Numbered from the stretch's first letter, positions 1 to 9,980 are shown. The stretch: DNA of 64,000 nt from Saprospiraceae bacterium (GCA_016712145.1 JADJRO010000001.1:1054001-1118000); one strand, 5' to 3'. Notes: generated from the sequence alone by a model not told the origin. Made by a program: numbers and translations.

Positions 1-99
1 CTTCAGGACGCGAATCCTGAGCCATCTGTTAAATGGTGTGATGACCCGACATTGTCCGGACTTTCCTCTGCATATTGCTATGCAGCGATAAGCTATGGC
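1..99 (-). ncRNA. rnpB: RNase P RNA, 5' part (runs off the window)
   Basis: This is the catalytic RNA of the tRNA 5'-maturing ribonuclease P. Read on the minus strand it carries the near-invariant block GAGGAAAGTCCGGAC (P4/J3-4 region), directly preceded by a P3 hairpin (CTGCATA-GCAA-TATGCAG) and followed by hairpins CCAT-TTAACAG-ATGG and TCAGGA-TTCGCG-TCCTGA, in the order expected for a class A RNA. The 5' end is placed by its distance from a TAAATTTG promoter box. The 3' half, including the closing strand of P1, lies outside the window. Confidence 0.85.
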
Positions 100-103
100 T
101 GCA

Positions 104-111
104 CAAATTTA
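104..111 (-). promoter_or_regulatory. -7 box of the rnpB promoter
   Basis: Minus-strand TAAATTTG is an exact match to the Bacteroidota sigma-A -7 consensus TAnnTTTG, about five bases before the expected rnpB 5' end. A TTG at the usual -33 spacing is not present: the nearest ones are 13 and 27 bases away. Only the -7 half is supported. Confidence 0.45.
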
Positions 112-160
112 CGAAATACCCTGTCAACAGCTCGTATTCAATACATTATAATAAAACTTA

Positions 161-3100
161 ATGTATAAATTCCTATTTTTACGGCAAATTACAATGGTAA
201 ACCTTTCCATAAATAGAAATTGGTATTTGGTTTGGATTGTGGCTTTGCTCTTGTTGACCTTGGCAAAGGTTTACGAATGGGTTTATCCATCTTTCCAACA
301 CGATTACCACCATTTCCTGAAAATAAAACTGGAAGGTGAACTCAATGCACACCTGGACAAGGATTCTAAATACCTCAGGCAACTAAATCCTTTATTAGTT
401 GACGTCAATTCGCTTACTGGCTTTGAAAATTCAGAAATCATCAAAATCGCCAGACAAAGTGAAATCAAGCAAGTAATCTGTAAGGAAGGAGAAATTCGCT
501 TTTGGAATGGCAAAGATGGTTTTTTTGAAGCGCTTTGGTGTACCGATGCATTCAAATCCGATAGCATCTCACTAATTAAATACAATGGTTCATACTTCCT
601 GACTCTTGATACGCAATTAAACAACGACAGTCAAAAGATCAATTGCATCAGACAGTACCACATTAACAGCACCCAAGATATTAAACAAGGGTTTACACTT
701 ACAAAAACGCGTAAGACTCAAAAAGATCTACCAATTTTTGCAAAATCAAATACAAAAAAACCATTATTTTATTTGAATGTGGATGGTCCTTTTCTGGCAC
801 CCTATTATGGAAATGCATTGATTTTATTTTATTTGCTTACCCTCATCATATTCTACATTCCTTTTCATCGCATTGCACGTGATTTTTTTAATAGAGGAAA
901 TTATCCCTGGGCCAATCTCATCCTATCAACTGGCGTGCTAGTGACTGCCAGTATGTGCCAATGGATCGTACATCAAAATGATTTTTATCACAGCATGTTG
1001 ACCGATAAATTGGTCCATACAAAATTTTATGACTACACCCTATTTGAATTCACCGTATTCTCAGGTATCTTTTTTCACTTAAGTTTTTTCTTTTATAAAT
1101 ATGCCAATATAGATAATACTTTAAGTGTCCTGAAATTTCGCTATGGTGTAGTGTTGTTTAATTATTTAGCATCCATCGTTGCACTGATTATCTATTGCTT
1201 TATTTTTTAGCGCCGTATTTATTCATTCTGATTTTTACTTTGACCTCAACAATATTTTTTCAATTCGGGTAGAAAATTATATTTTACTTTTTGATTTATT
1301 GATTGCGCTGCTTGCTATATTTTTAATTACCAATAAACTCACGCTCAGTACTGCCAGTTTTGAATTACCCTTCCGTCATAAAATTTTGATTTATCTATTG
1401 GCATTTCTTATTCTAGCTGGGTTCATCTATCAATCAAACATTAACATTGGATTGCTCACATTCTTTCTGGGAGTTTCAATCATTATTTGGATGCAGGATT
1501 TCTTTTCTGAGGAATATCAAAAAAATATATTGTGGTTGATATCTTGGATCATTGTGATTAGCATTTTAAATGCCAGCATGATTTTTCACTTCCAAAATCA
1601 AAAAAAACGCTACGTAAAAGATCAAATGATCGGACAATATGTTGAATGTCTTAAGATCCGGAAGGATTGTGTTCCGGAATTGATTCAAAATTGTACGACA
1701 AACCAATATGAACTTTATTTTTTTGAAGATAATTTTTTAAAATATTCCAGCAGTGTATATAAACCATCCATAGATCATGTCCAAAAGGTATTAAAAAAAG
1801 ACAGCATTCGTCATGTGATACAAGGAGATAAAGACGTATTGTACACCAGATCCAAACCAAATCAATATCTGGTTATCAGCAACCCATTGGAATCTACCCT
1901 TAAAGGAATCTCTTTGTTTTCTTATTTGTTTACAGTCCTAATTTTAATATCCTACCTGATCAGTTTAATCCACCAACGCTTGCCTTTTTTACCGGAAGGA
2001 TTACAAATTACATTTCAGGATAAACCTTCATTAAAAAACAGAATCCAGTTTTATGTAATATTAGGAATCGTCATCAGCTTTTTAATCATTGCAATTACAA
2101 CCGTATTTTTTACACGTCAATCTGAAGATCAGATTTTTCGTGAAAATCTAGAAAGCAAAACCAATAATCTTTGCAATTTTCTGGAAACCACAATTCGGAA
2201 TTCGAATACGCTGGATGATGCCAAATTGATCTTATCAGAACAAATCCGGCAATCCAGTCAAATGGTTGATTTTAATGTCAATCTTTTTAATACAAAAGGC
2301 GTTGAAGAAAAGGTATATGCCAACAATCAATCAGAACAAGATCCAATTTTTAAATTAATTGATCCCAATGTCTTCTTTAGTTATCCCAGTTTTTCTGAAG
2401 ACATCACCATCACTGAAAGTCCGGACGATGATCTCAATGCTTACCGCAATTTATTTTACAACAATAAACGAATTGCAATTCTTCAAGTGGAAGCCAAAGC
2501 ATCTCAGGAAAGTAAATCTGGAAACCGGCTCGCTAATTTGATAAATACATTACTAAACATCTATGTATTTCTCTTTTTAATTGCAGCCAGTTTGGCTACC
2601 CTTTTAGCAAATTCAATCACAGCACCTCTGGTAAATTTAGGAAATAAAATCAGACAGATTCGGTTGGGTAAAACAAACGAAAAATTAGAATGGAGCGGAC
2701 AAGATGAAATCGGCGAACTCATCAGCAATTACAATCAAATGGTAAGTCAATTGGATGAAAGCGCTCAGCTACTTGCAAAATCTGAAAGGGATAGTGCATG
2801 GAGGGAGATGGCCAAACAAGTTGCACATGAAATTAAAAATCCATTGACACCGATGAAACTGAGCATCCAATATTTGCAGCAACACATCCGCTCAGGTGCA
2901 GAAGATGTTAAAGAAATGGCTCAAAAAGTAAGCTTGACCTTAATCGAACAAATTGACAATTTGACTAAGATTGCTACTGAGTTTAGCAATTTTGCTAAAA
3001 TGCCAACCGCTGAAAATGAAAAAATCATCATAAATGAAATTGTTTCATCAGTTCATGACTTATTTCGCAAAAGAGAGTATCTTGACATCCTTTTATCCGT

Positions 3101-3494
3101 CCCAATTGATGAATTATTTGTCTTCGCTGATAAAAATCAAATTATCCGGGTTTTAAACAATCTGATCAACAATGCAATCCAGGCAATACCGGAAACAAAA
3201 CGAGGTCACATCGATATTCAATTAGATGCCAATTCAAAGAATGCAATTATCATGGTTCGTGATAATGGGACGGGCATACCTGAAGACATGCAAGCCAAAG
3301 TGTTTCTACCCAATTTTACATCCAAGAGTTCCGGAACTGGTTTAGGATTGGCAATGTGTCAACAAATCATTGAGTCTGCAAATGGCCGCATTTATTTTAA
3401 AACGATACCGGGCGTGGGAACGAGTTTTTATATTGAGTTGCCTTTGATGCGTTCTGTGCCGAATACACCTGAAGATTCTAATGAGCTAGATTAA
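161..3494 (+). CDS. NtrY-like membrane sensor histidine kinase, frameshifted
   Basis: Two open frames (161-1210 and about 1206-3494) together encode one protein of about 1110 aa once a single base is removed from the T6 run at 1203-1208. The first has one N-terminal membrane segment, a roughly 170-residue extracytoplasmic domain and then several membrane segments. The second continues with more membrane segments, a second sensor region (about nt 2130-2530), a HAMP region after the last segment, and the kinase core. The H-box HEIKNPLTPMK (His codon 2826-2828) is of the NtrY type; N-box NQIIRVLNNLINNA and G-boxes DNGTGIPE and GTGLGLAM follow. It should autophosphorylate and pass phosphate to an NtrC-like regulator, none of which is encoded nearby. 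The start could also be the ATG at 194. Confidence 0.8.
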
Positions 3495-3550
3495 TTTGTA
3501 TTGAAATAAACAATACAGAACATGATTTGTATATATACTATACCCAATAT

Positions 3551-4024
3551 ATGCTCATAAATATCAGCTTAATCGTAGTTTCTTTTTTAGCAATGGAATT
3601 TGTTGCCTGGTTTACGCATAAGTTTATCATGCACGGCGTCCTTTGGTCCTGGCATGAAGACCATCACAAACCGCATCAAATGAAAACCGGTTTTTGGGAA
3701 AAGAATGACCGCTTCTTTTTGGTTTTTGCCATACCTTCTATGATTTGTTATATGGCCGGATCCTACTTTCCTGAGTTTCGATTTTTGTTATTTATAGGAA
3801 TTGGAATTTCTATTTACGGTCTCTGTTATTTCTTGGTTCATGATGTGTATATCCATCGGAGATTTAGTTGGTTTAAACAATTGGACAGTCCGTATTCTAA
3901 GGCTGTATTAAAAGCCCATGGTGCACACCATGCCAAGCAAACTAAAGAAGATTGTGAATCCTTCGGAATGTTGCTGGTCAATCCCCGTTACTTCTCTAAA
4001 AAGAAAAAAGCTACTGCCAACTAA
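3551..4024 (+). CDS. crtZ: Beta-carotene hydroxylase (fatty acid hydroxylase superfamily)
   Basis: Membrane di-iron hydroxylase that would add 3-OH groups to beta-carotene rings to give zeaxanthin. All four histidine motifs are visible in order: HKFIMH (HX4H), HEDHH (HX2HH), HDVYIH (HX4H) and HGAHH (HX2HH), between hydrophobic segments. The motif MEFVAWFTHK followed by HGxLWxWHEDHH is characteristic of CrtZ rather than of sterol desaturases. I chose the ATG at 3551 (157 aa); an upstream ATG at 3527 would add eight residues. It follows the histidine kinase by about 55 bases on the same strand; no other carotenoid genes are in the window. Its 3' end converges on sucD with a 19-base gap and no obvious terminator hairpin. 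Confidence 0.82.
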   Translation: MLINISLIVVSFLAMEFVAWFTHKFIMHGVLWSWHEDHHKPHQMKTGFWEKNDRFFLVFAIPSMICYMAGSYFPEFRFLLFIGIGISIYGLCYFLVHDVYIHRRFSWFKQLDSPYSKAVLKAHGAHHAKQTKEDCESFGMLLVNPRYFSKKKKATAN

Positions 4025-4043
4025 GAAATTGGCTCATTCAGAT

Positions 4044-4916
4044 TTATTTTGATAAAACCTGTTTCATGGTAATGCCAATATTGGCTGGAGATTGGACTAC
4101 GTGAATTCCACAAGCAGCCATCACTTCCATTTTTGCTTCTGCTGTATCAGCCGTGCCTCCTATGATGGCCCCAGCATGGCCCATTTTACGCCCTTTGGGT
4201 GCAGTTTGTCCGGCAATAAATCCAACGACTGGTTTCGTACCATATTCTTTAATCCATTCGGCAGCTTCGGTTTCCATGTTTCCACCGATCTCACCAATCA
4301 TAATGATGCCTTCGGTTTGATAATCTGCCATCAATAATTGGACAGCCTCCAGGGTCGTGGTTCCAGGAATAGGATCTCCCCCAATTCCGATACAAGTAGA
4401 TTGTCCCATTCCAGCTTTTGTAACTTGATCTACGGCTTCATAAGTCAAAGTCCCAGAACGGGAAATGATTCCAATATGTCCTTTTTGATGAATGAACCCT
4501 GGCATAATGCCAACTTTTGCCTCACCTGGTGTAACGATTCCAGGACAATTTGGGCCAATAAGCCGGCATGGATAATTTTTGAGATATTCTTTAACTTTTA
4601 CCATGTCCTGAACGGGCACTCCTTCTGTAATGCAAACAATTACTCCGATTCCTGCTTCTGCTGCCTCCATAATCGCATCCGCAGCAAAAGCTGGAGGAAC
4701 AAAGATTATTGAAGTGTTTGCATCCACCTTGTTGACTGCATCCAACACCGTATTAAAAACAGGACGGTCTAAGTGGGTTTGCCCACCTTTACCAGGAGTT
4801 ACCCCGCCAATTACATTGGTACCGTACGCTATCATTTGTTCTGCGTGAAAACTACCTTCCTTTCCTGTAAAACCCTGAACTAAGACCCTTGAATGGGATC
4901 CAACCAATACCGCCAT
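4044..4916 (-). CDS. sucD: Succinyl-CoA ligase, alpha subunit
   Basis: ADP/GDP-forming succinate-CoA ligase alpha subunit of the TCA cycle; it binds CoA and carries the phosphohistidine. The 290 aa length is typical. Visible features are the CoA-binding start (VQGFTGKEGSFHAEQM), the GPNCPG motif, and the phosphohistidine region GRKMGHAGAIIGG with its conserved histidine. The beta subunit gene sucC is not adjacent. It is the last gene of the carA-eno-divIC-sucD unit, 15 bases after the preceding stop codon. Confidence 0.96.
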   Translation of the reverse strand: MAVLVGSHSRVLVQGFTGKEGSFHAEQMIAYGTNVIGGVTPGKGGQTHLDRPVFNTVLDAVNKVDANTSIIFVPPAFAADAIMEAAEAGIGVIVCITEGVPVQDMVKVKEYLKNYPCRLIGPNCPGIVTPGEAKVGIMPGFIHQKGHIGIISRSGTLTYEAVDQVTKAGMGQSTCIGIGGDPIPGTTTLEAVQLLMADYQTEGIIMIGEIGGNMETEAAEWIKEYGTKPVVGFIAGQTAPKGRKMGHAGAIIGGTADTAEAKMEVMAACGIHVVQSPANIGITMKQVLSK

Positions 4917-4931
4917 GTTGTTAAATTGTAT

Positions 4932-5264
4932 TTACTGTTTCTCGATTATAAACACATCCTCATCAGATTTGGACATGTAATACTTTTCGCGCGCAAATTT
5001 CTCATAATTATTCTCAAAATCACGTTTATCGTCGCGAACTTTTACGATTAATTTTAGAAATTCATCCCGCTCCTTTTCAAGCGCCATAAGATTCGAGTAA
5101 ATTTTTAGGGCAACGGGGATCCTGTATTGATCAAAAAAATACATATAGACAAGGAATGACACTGCTGTCAACCAATACTTATGGATCGAAATCCAATGAG
5201 GTAAATAGGTAATTATGGGGATCGTTTTCTTCTTTTGAGACACAATCACAGGAATATAAGGCAA
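4932..5264 (-). CDS. FtsB/DivIC-like septum formation initiator
   Basis: A 110-aa bitopic membrane protein: a short basic N-terminus, one membrane segment around residues 31-46, then a charged helical region (ALEKERDEFLKLIVKVRDD) expected to form the coiled coil by which FtsB/DivIC binds FtsL and FtsQ at the division septum. The ending (EKFAREKYYMSKSDEDVFIIE) contains the A-REKYYM element typical of the family. It sits between eno and sucD with 13- and 15-base gaps; an FtsB homologue next to eno is a common arrangement in many bacterial phyla. Confidence 0.82.
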   Translation of the reverse strand: MPYIPVIVSQKKKTIPIITYLPHWISIHKYWLTAVSFLVYMYFFDQYRIPVALKIYSNLMALEKERDEFLKLIVKVRDDKRDFENNYEKFAREKYYMSKSDEDVFIIEKQ

Positions 5265-5277
5265 ATATATATACTAT

Positions 5278-6564
5278 TTATTTATCAAATATCATTTTGC
5301 CCGGATAATATGCCTGATTTTCCAATTCTTCTTCAATTCGAAGCAGTTGATTGTATTTTGCGACCCGATCGGAACGGGATAACGAACCTGTTTTAATTTG
5401 CCCACAATGAAGTGCAACGGCTAAATCCGCAATGGTTGTATCCTCCGTTTCTCCAGAACGGTGACTCATCACGCACTTATATGAATTGCTTTGCGCTAAA
5501 TGAACGGCATCGATGGTTTCTGTTAAGGTTCCAATTTGGTTTAGCTTAATCAAAACCGCATTGGCAGCGTGGAGTGAGATTCCTTGTTGGATTCGTTTTG
5601 GATTGGTAACAAACAAATCATCCCCAACCAATTGAATCTTATGTCCAATGGCCTTGGTCAATGCAATCCATGCATTCCAATCGTCTTCAGCCAAAGCATC
5701 TTCAATCGATACAAGTGGATAATTTGCAGCTAACCGGATCCAATAATCTACCATTTGTTCGCTACTTAAAGACCTACCATCCGATTTATGAAAAACATAT
5801 CTTTGAGTTTTCTCATCAAAAAGTTCAGATACAGCCGGATCCATTGCCATTGCAATGTCTTGTCCTGCCTTATAGCCCGCTTTATCTATGGCAAGCATGA
5901 TCAGATCCAAGGCTTCTTCATTTGTATTCAGAGCTGGAGCAAAACCTCCTTCATCCCCAACATTGGTAGAAAAGCCTTTCGATTTTAATACGGCTTTTAA
6001 ATTGTGAAAAACTTCTGAACCCATCCGCAGAGCTTCTGCAAACGAAGAAGCTCCAATAGGTGCTATCATAAATTCCTGAAAATCGAGCTTATTGTCTGCA
6101 TGGGCACCTCCGTTGACGATATTCATTAAAGGGACAGGGAGCGTATGTGCATTCACCCCACCTATATATTTGTAAAGAGGGAGATTGGCCTCTGTTGACG
6201 CTGCTTTTGCAACTGCCAATGAAATTCCCAGAATCGCATTGGCTCCAAATCTGGATTTATTTTCAGTTCCATCCGCTTCGATCATTGTTTTATCAATTAC
6301 ACGTTGCTGAGAAACATCCATTCCAAGAATTTCTTCGGCAAGTTCTTCTTCAATGAATTGACATGCTTTGAGCACCCCTTTACCCAGAAATTTAGTTTGA
6401 TCACCATCCCTCAATTCTACGGCTTCATGTTTGCCTGTTGATGCTCCGGAAGGAACCGCCGCTCGCTCAACAATTCCAAATTCAGTTTCTACTTCGACTT
6501 CGACTGTTGGAAATCCCCTACTGTCTAAAATTTGCCTTGCACGGATATCTATGATCTCACTCAT
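5278..6564 (-). CDS. eno: Enolase
   Basis: Converts 2-phosphoglycerate to phosphoenolpyruvate in glycolysis. The 428-aa product starts with the canonical IxxIxARQILDSRGFPTVEVE pattern, has the SGASTGKHEAVELRDGD loop, the metal ligands in AMDPAVSE, SIEDALAEDDW and LVGDDLFVTN, and the signature region LIKLNQIGTLTETI followed by MSHRSGETEDT. Its start codon overlaps the end of carA by eight bases, which suggests translational coupling. Confidence 0.97.
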   Translation of the reverse strand: MSEIIDIRARQILDSRGFPTVEVEVETEFGIVERAAVPSGASTGKHEAVELRDGDQTKFLGKGVLKACQFIEEELAEEILGMDVSQQRVIDKTMIEADGTENKSRFGANAILGISLAVAKAASTEANLPLYKYIGGVNAHTLPVPLMNIVNGGAHADNKLDFQEFMIAPIGASSFAEALRMGSEVFHNLKAVLKSKGFSTNVGDEGGFAPALNTNEEALDLIMLAIDKAGYKAGQDIAMAMDPAVSELFDEKTQRYVFHKSDGRSLSSEQMVDYWIRLAANYPLVSIEDALAEDDWNAWIALTKAIGHKIQLVGDDLFVTNPKRIQQGISLHAANAVLIKLNQIGTLTETIDAVHLAQSNSYKCVMSHRSGETEDTTIADLAVALHCGQIKTGSLSRSDRVAKYNQLLRIEEELENQAYYPGKMIFDK

Positions 6565-7687
6565 GTATTAAACTTTCTTGGTTTAGTTTCGCTGTATTTT
6601 GATAAAACTGTTTAAACAAGTACCTTGAATCATGCGGACCCGGCCCTGCTTCCGGATGGTATTGCACACTAAAAACAGGCAAGGTTTTATGGCGTATGCC
6701 TTCAACCGACTGATCATTTAAATTGATGTGGGTTAATTCAATTTCAGAATTGTGTTTCAGAATATCTTCCGGCTTTACAGCAAATCCATGATTTTGACTA
6801 GTGATTTCACCCAATCCACTGATTAAATTCTTTACAGGATGGTTGGTCCCACGGTGCCCATGATGCATTTTAAATGTAGAAACACCTAAAGCCAGGTTTA
6901 CCAATTGGTGACCCAAGCAAATTCCAAAGACTGGTTTCCGGGTTGCGATCATTGCGGTTACGGTATCAATGGCATACTCCATAACTTCGGGATCTCCTGG
7001 ACCATTGGACAAGAAATACGCATCTGGATTCCATGCATTGATTTCTTGGATGGTGCTTTTTGCTGGAAATACTTTTATATAAAATCCCATGATTTCAAGT
7101 TGCTTCAAAATGGATTTTTTGATACCATAATCCATTGCCGCCAATCGGAGTTTGCTTTCTGAATTTCCTATTAAGTAGGCCGTTTCTGTACTTACTTTTG
7201 ATGCCAATTCGAGGCCTTCCATGTTAGGCACACTTTCTAAAAATTTCGCTAATTCTTTAATATCACTTAGTTCTGTAGATATGACAGCATTCATAGCACC
7301 ATGAATCCGAATATGTCGCACCAAGGCTCTGGTATCAATGCCATGAATGCATATTACGCCATTTCTTTCGAGATAATCATTTAGATTCTCTTCTGCTTGG
7401 GTCCGACTCAGATGCCATGAAAAATTTCGACAAACCAAACCCCGTATTTGAACATTTGCAGATTCTGCTTCATTATGAATAATTCCATAATTTCCAATAT
7501 GGACATTGGTATTAATCATAATCTGACCGTAATAACTCGGATCGGTATATATTTCTTGGTAACCGGTCATCCCGGTATTGAAACAAATCTCAGCTCCAAA
7601 AGTACCTGTTTTGCCTGCTGCGAAGCCTTTGAAATAGGTACCGTCTTGTAAAAGCAGCCATGCGTTTTGAGTAGAGCTGGTTGGCAT
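6557..7687 (-). CDS. carA: Carbamoyl-phosphate synthase, small (glutaminase) subunit
   Basis: Glutamine amidotransferase subunit that supplies ammonia to CarB for arginine and pyrimidine synthesis. The 376-aa protein has the N-terminal CPSase domain (GETFGAEICFNTGMTGYQEI-like region) and a C-terminal class I amidotransferase domain with the nucleophile cysteine in GICLGHQL and the His/Glu pair in SVQYHPEAGPGP. carB is not adjacent. It is the first gene of the carA-eno-divIC-sucD operon and has its own -7 box, with a small palindrome just upstream of that box. Confidence 0.96.
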   Translation of the reverse strand: MPTSSTQNAWLLLQDGTYFKGFAAGKTGTFGAEICFNTGMTGYQEIYTDPSYYGQIMINTNVHIGNYGIIHNEAESANVQIRGLVCRNFSWHLSRTQAEENLNDYLERNGVICIHGIDTRALVRHIRIHGAMNAVISTELSDIKELAKFLESVPNMEGLELASKVSTETAYLIGNSESKLRLAAMDYGIKKSILKQLEIMGFYIKVFPAKSTIQEINAWNPDAYFLSNGPGDPEVMEYAIDTVTAMIATRKPVFGICLGHQLVNLALGVSTFKMHHGHRGTNHPVKNLISGLGEITSQNHGFAVKPEDILKHNSEIELTHINLNDQSVEGIRHKTLPVFSVQYHPEAGPGPHDSRYLFKQFYQNTAKLNQESLIHE

Positions 7688-7712
7688 ATAAATAAATTAT
7701 ATTAGATTTTCA

Positions 7713-7740
7713 CAAATATATAAAGCATTCTTTGAATGCT
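7713..7740 (-). promoter_or_regulatory. carA promoter -7 box with adjacent inverted repeat
   Basis: On the minus strand TATATTTG (7713-7720) matches TAnnTTTG and lies 25 bases before the carA ATG. Immediately upstream is a perfect inverted repeat AGCATTC-AAA-GAATGCT (7724-7740), covering the -7/-33 spacer. No TTG at the usual -33 spacing is seen, so the repeat could be an operator or activator site. Its function is inference. Confidence 0.4.
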
Positions 7741-7757
7741 GATTGTTTTTGTATGTA

Positions 7758-7784
7758 CAAAAAAAAAGCGGCTAAAGCCGCTTT
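7758..7784 (-). terminator. Rho-independent terminator of the ribosomal protein operon
   Basis: Downstream of the rplQ stop codon, the minus strand forms the perfect 8-bp stem AAAGCGGC / GCCGCTTT with a 4-base loop (7765-7784) followed by a run of nine T. It sits between rplQ and the carA promoter, so it closes the str-S10-spc-alpha unit. Confidence 0.85.
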
Positions 7785-7790
7785 AAATTT

Positions 7791-8288
7791 TTATTCCTTC
7801 TCTTCAGAAACAACAGTCCCGCCGGTTTCAACCGATGGATTGGCTGAATCTGACTTTTTTGTCCGTCCTCTACGAGTCTTTTTAATTTCAGCCGTTGGTG
7901 CTTTTGACTGAGAAGCAGAAATCATGATGTCATTAAAATCAACCATTTCAATCATTGCCATTTCAGCTCCATCCCCTTTTCTGAATCCTGTACGGATTAC
8001 ACGGGTATAACCACCTGGTCTGGTAGCAATTTTACCAGCAACTGTCCCAAATAATTCTGTGATTGAATCTTTGTCCTGCAAATAGCTAAATACCGTTCTT
8101 CTTGAATGTGTGGTATTGCTTTTTGATTTAGTCATTAAGGGTTCAATAAATACTCTCAATGCTTTTGCTTTTGCAAGCGTGGTATTGATACGCTTGTGTT
8201 TAATTAAAGCAGAGGCCAGGTTTCTTAAAAGAGCTACCCGATGTCCTTTTTTTCTGCCTAAATGATTAAATGCTTTTCCGTGTCGCAT
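7791..8288 (-). CDS. rplQ: 50S ribosomal protein bL17
   Basis: Large-subunit protein near the exit tunnel. The N-terminus MRHGKAFNHLGRKKGHRVALL is canonical and the core ends near residue 118. The product is 165 aa because of a basic then acidic C-terminal extension of about 45 residues (about 120-165), a type of tail commonly seen in Bacteroidota bL17. Last gene of the 18-kb ribosomal unit, seven bases before the terminator hairpin. Confidence 0.96.
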   Translation of the reverse strand: MRHGKAFNHLGRKKGHRVALLRNLASALIKHKRINTTLAKAKALRVFIEPLMTKSKSNTTHSRRTVFSYLQDKDSITELFGTVAGKIATRPGGYTRVIRTGFRKGDGAEMAMIEMVDFNDIMISASQSKAPTAEIKKTRRGRTKKSDSANPSVETGGTVVSEEKE

Positions 8289-8317
8289 GCTATTAGTTTA
8301 TACTCCGCGTTTAAAAA

Positions 8318-9316
8318 TTAATCTTCGTCCAATTTATATTTGGATAGATCCATTCCAAAACTCAGGTTTTTAGTTTGTAATAATTCTTCAATTTCCACCA
8401 ATGATTTTTTTCCGAAATTCCGGAACTTTAACAATTCATGTGTGTCATACTTAACCATTTCTGCCAATGAATTAATTTTAGCAGCTTTTAAGCAATTGTA
8501 AGCACGAACTGATAAATCTAAATCTTCTAAAGGTGTTTTTAATAATTTGCGCATATGAAGAACGTGTTCATCAACAATCGTATCTTCTTTACGCACTGCA
8601 TCTTCGAATGTGATGTTTTCATCTGTAATCAACATCAAATGTTGAATCATAATCCGAGCAGCTTCTTTTACAGCTTCTTCTGGATGAATCGTACCATCGG
8701 TTCTAACTTCAAGGATTAATTTTTCGTAATCTGTTTTTTGTCCAACCCTGGTATTTGAAATGCTGTAAGTTACTTTTTGTATTGGCGTGTAAATGGCATC
8801 AACAGGAATGATTCCTATAGGTAAATCCTTAGTAATCATTTCATCCGCTGGCATATACCCACGGCCTTTTGCAATGGTTAATTCCAATTCTAAATTCACA
8901 AAAGGCTCCATTCTACAAATAATCAAGTCTGGATTGGTAACTTTAAAAACATTGGTACTGTTTTCAAGGTCTCCTGCTGTAAATTTATCTTTACCACTGA
9001 TGGTGATGTAAATTTTTTCTTCTTTGATGGTATTGGCATCCATCAATGGTTTTAATCGAACCTGTTTCAGATTCAGAATGATTTCAACCACATCTTCCAT
9101 TACTCCTTTAATGGTAGCAAATTCGTGTTCAACGCCGGCAATACGTACGTTTGAAATTGCAAATCCTTCAAGGGACGACAAGAGAATTCTTCTTAAGGAA
9201 TTTCCAATTGTTTGTCCGAATCCAGGTTCCAACGGCTTAAATTCAAAAGTACCTTCAAAGTCGGTTGATTTTTGAAGAATGATTTGATCCGGCTTTTGAA
9301 AGTTAAGAATACTCAT
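8318..9316 (-). CDS. rpoA: RNA polymerase subunit alpha
   Basis: Assembles beta and beta' and contacts promoter DNA and regulators. The 332-aa protein has the dimerising N-terminal domain (FEFKPLEPGFGQTIGNSLRR, the family's FxxEPLExGxGxTLGNxLRR) and the C-terminal domain (DLDLSVRAYNCLKAAKI, then FRNFGKKSLVEIEELL). The open frame extends upstream to 9367, but those 17 residues overlap the end of rpsD and do not resemble the family, so the ATG at 9316 is the start. Confidence 0.96.
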   Translation of the reverse strand: MSILNFQKPDQIILQKSTDFEGTFEFKPLEPGFGQTIGNSLRRILLSSLEGFAISNVRIAGVEHEFATIKGVMEDVVEIILNLKQVRLKPLMDANTIKEEKIYITISGKDKFTAGDLENSTNVFKVTNPDLIICRMEPFVNLELELTIAKGRGYMPADEMITKDLPIGIIPVDAIYTPIQKVTYSISNTRVGQKTDYEKLILEVRTDGTIHPEEAVKEAARIMIQHLMLITDENITFEDAVRKEDTIVDEHVLHMRKLLKTPLEDLDLSVRAYNCLKAAKINSLAEMVKYDTHELLKFRNFGKKSLVEIEELLQTKNLSFGMDLSKYKLDED

Positions 9317-9344
9317 GCTGTGAACGTTTTTATTATTAATAGGA

Positions 9345-9956
9345 TTACTTAGAATACAACTCGACAATCAATTGTTCGTTGATTGGTTCTGGTACCTGCT
9401 CGCGATTAGGATATTGAAGAAATTTACCCTCCATCTTATCAGCATTCCATTCCAACCAAGGAAATTTGCGTGTATCGGTTTTTTGAGCAACGTGGTGCTT
9501 GATGAATTCCAATCCTTGAGATTTTCCTCTTACGGTTAATACATCACCCGGTTTTAAACGGAATGATGGAATATTTACCAATTTTCCATTTACATTGATG
9601 TGACGGTGTGAAACCATTTGACGAGCCCCTTTCCGGGTTGGAGCAATCCCCATCCGGTATACGGTATTATCAAGACGTGCTTCCAAGTATTGGAATAAGT
9701 TTTCACCAGTTACACCTTCTTTCTTATGTGCATCATGGAATATATTTCTAAATTGACGTTCTAAAACGCCATAGGTATATTTAGCTTTTTGTTTTTCAAT
9801 CAGCTGCAAAGCATAGTTTGATTTTTGCTTCTTTTTACGGGAAGGACCATGTTGCCCCGGAGCATATTTTTTCTTTTCAAAAGACTTATCATAACCAGTC
9901 AAAGACTGTCCGAACGATCTTGATTTTTTAGTAACCGGGCCTGTATATCTCGCCAT
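9345..9956 (-). CDS. rpsD: 30S ribosomal protein uS4
   Basis: Primary 16S rRNA-binding assembly protein (203 aa). It starts MARYTGPVTKKSRSFG and lacks the N-terminal zinc-binding cysteines, so it is the C-minus form. The S4 RNA-binding fold is visible at about residues 90-150 (RLDNTVYRMGIAPTRKGARQ, then HINVNGKLVNIPSFRLKPGD). It lies between rpsK and rpoA, the classic alpha-operon order. Confidence 0.97.
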   Translation of the reverse strand: MARYTGPVTKKSRSFGQSLTGYDKSFEKKKYAPGQHGPSRKKKQKSNYALQLIEKQKAKYTYGVLERQFRNIFHDAHKKEGVTGENLFQYLEARLDNTVYRMGIAPTRKGARQMVSHRHINVNGKLVNIPSFRLKPGDVLTVRGKSQGLEFIKHHVAQKTDTRKFPWLEWNADKMEGKFLQYPNREQVPEPINEQLIVELYSK

Positions 9957-9980
9957 ATCTTAATTTCTACTATTGAAGGA

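Noticed and set aside
4092..4848. Plus-strand open frames across sucD
   Set aside because: They are reverse-strand shadows of a clearly coding, highly conserved gene.
9317..9367. N-terminal extension of rpoA (17 residues)
   Set aside because: It overlaps the 3' end of rpsD, has no family similarity, and the ATG at 9316 begins the canonical alpha sequence.
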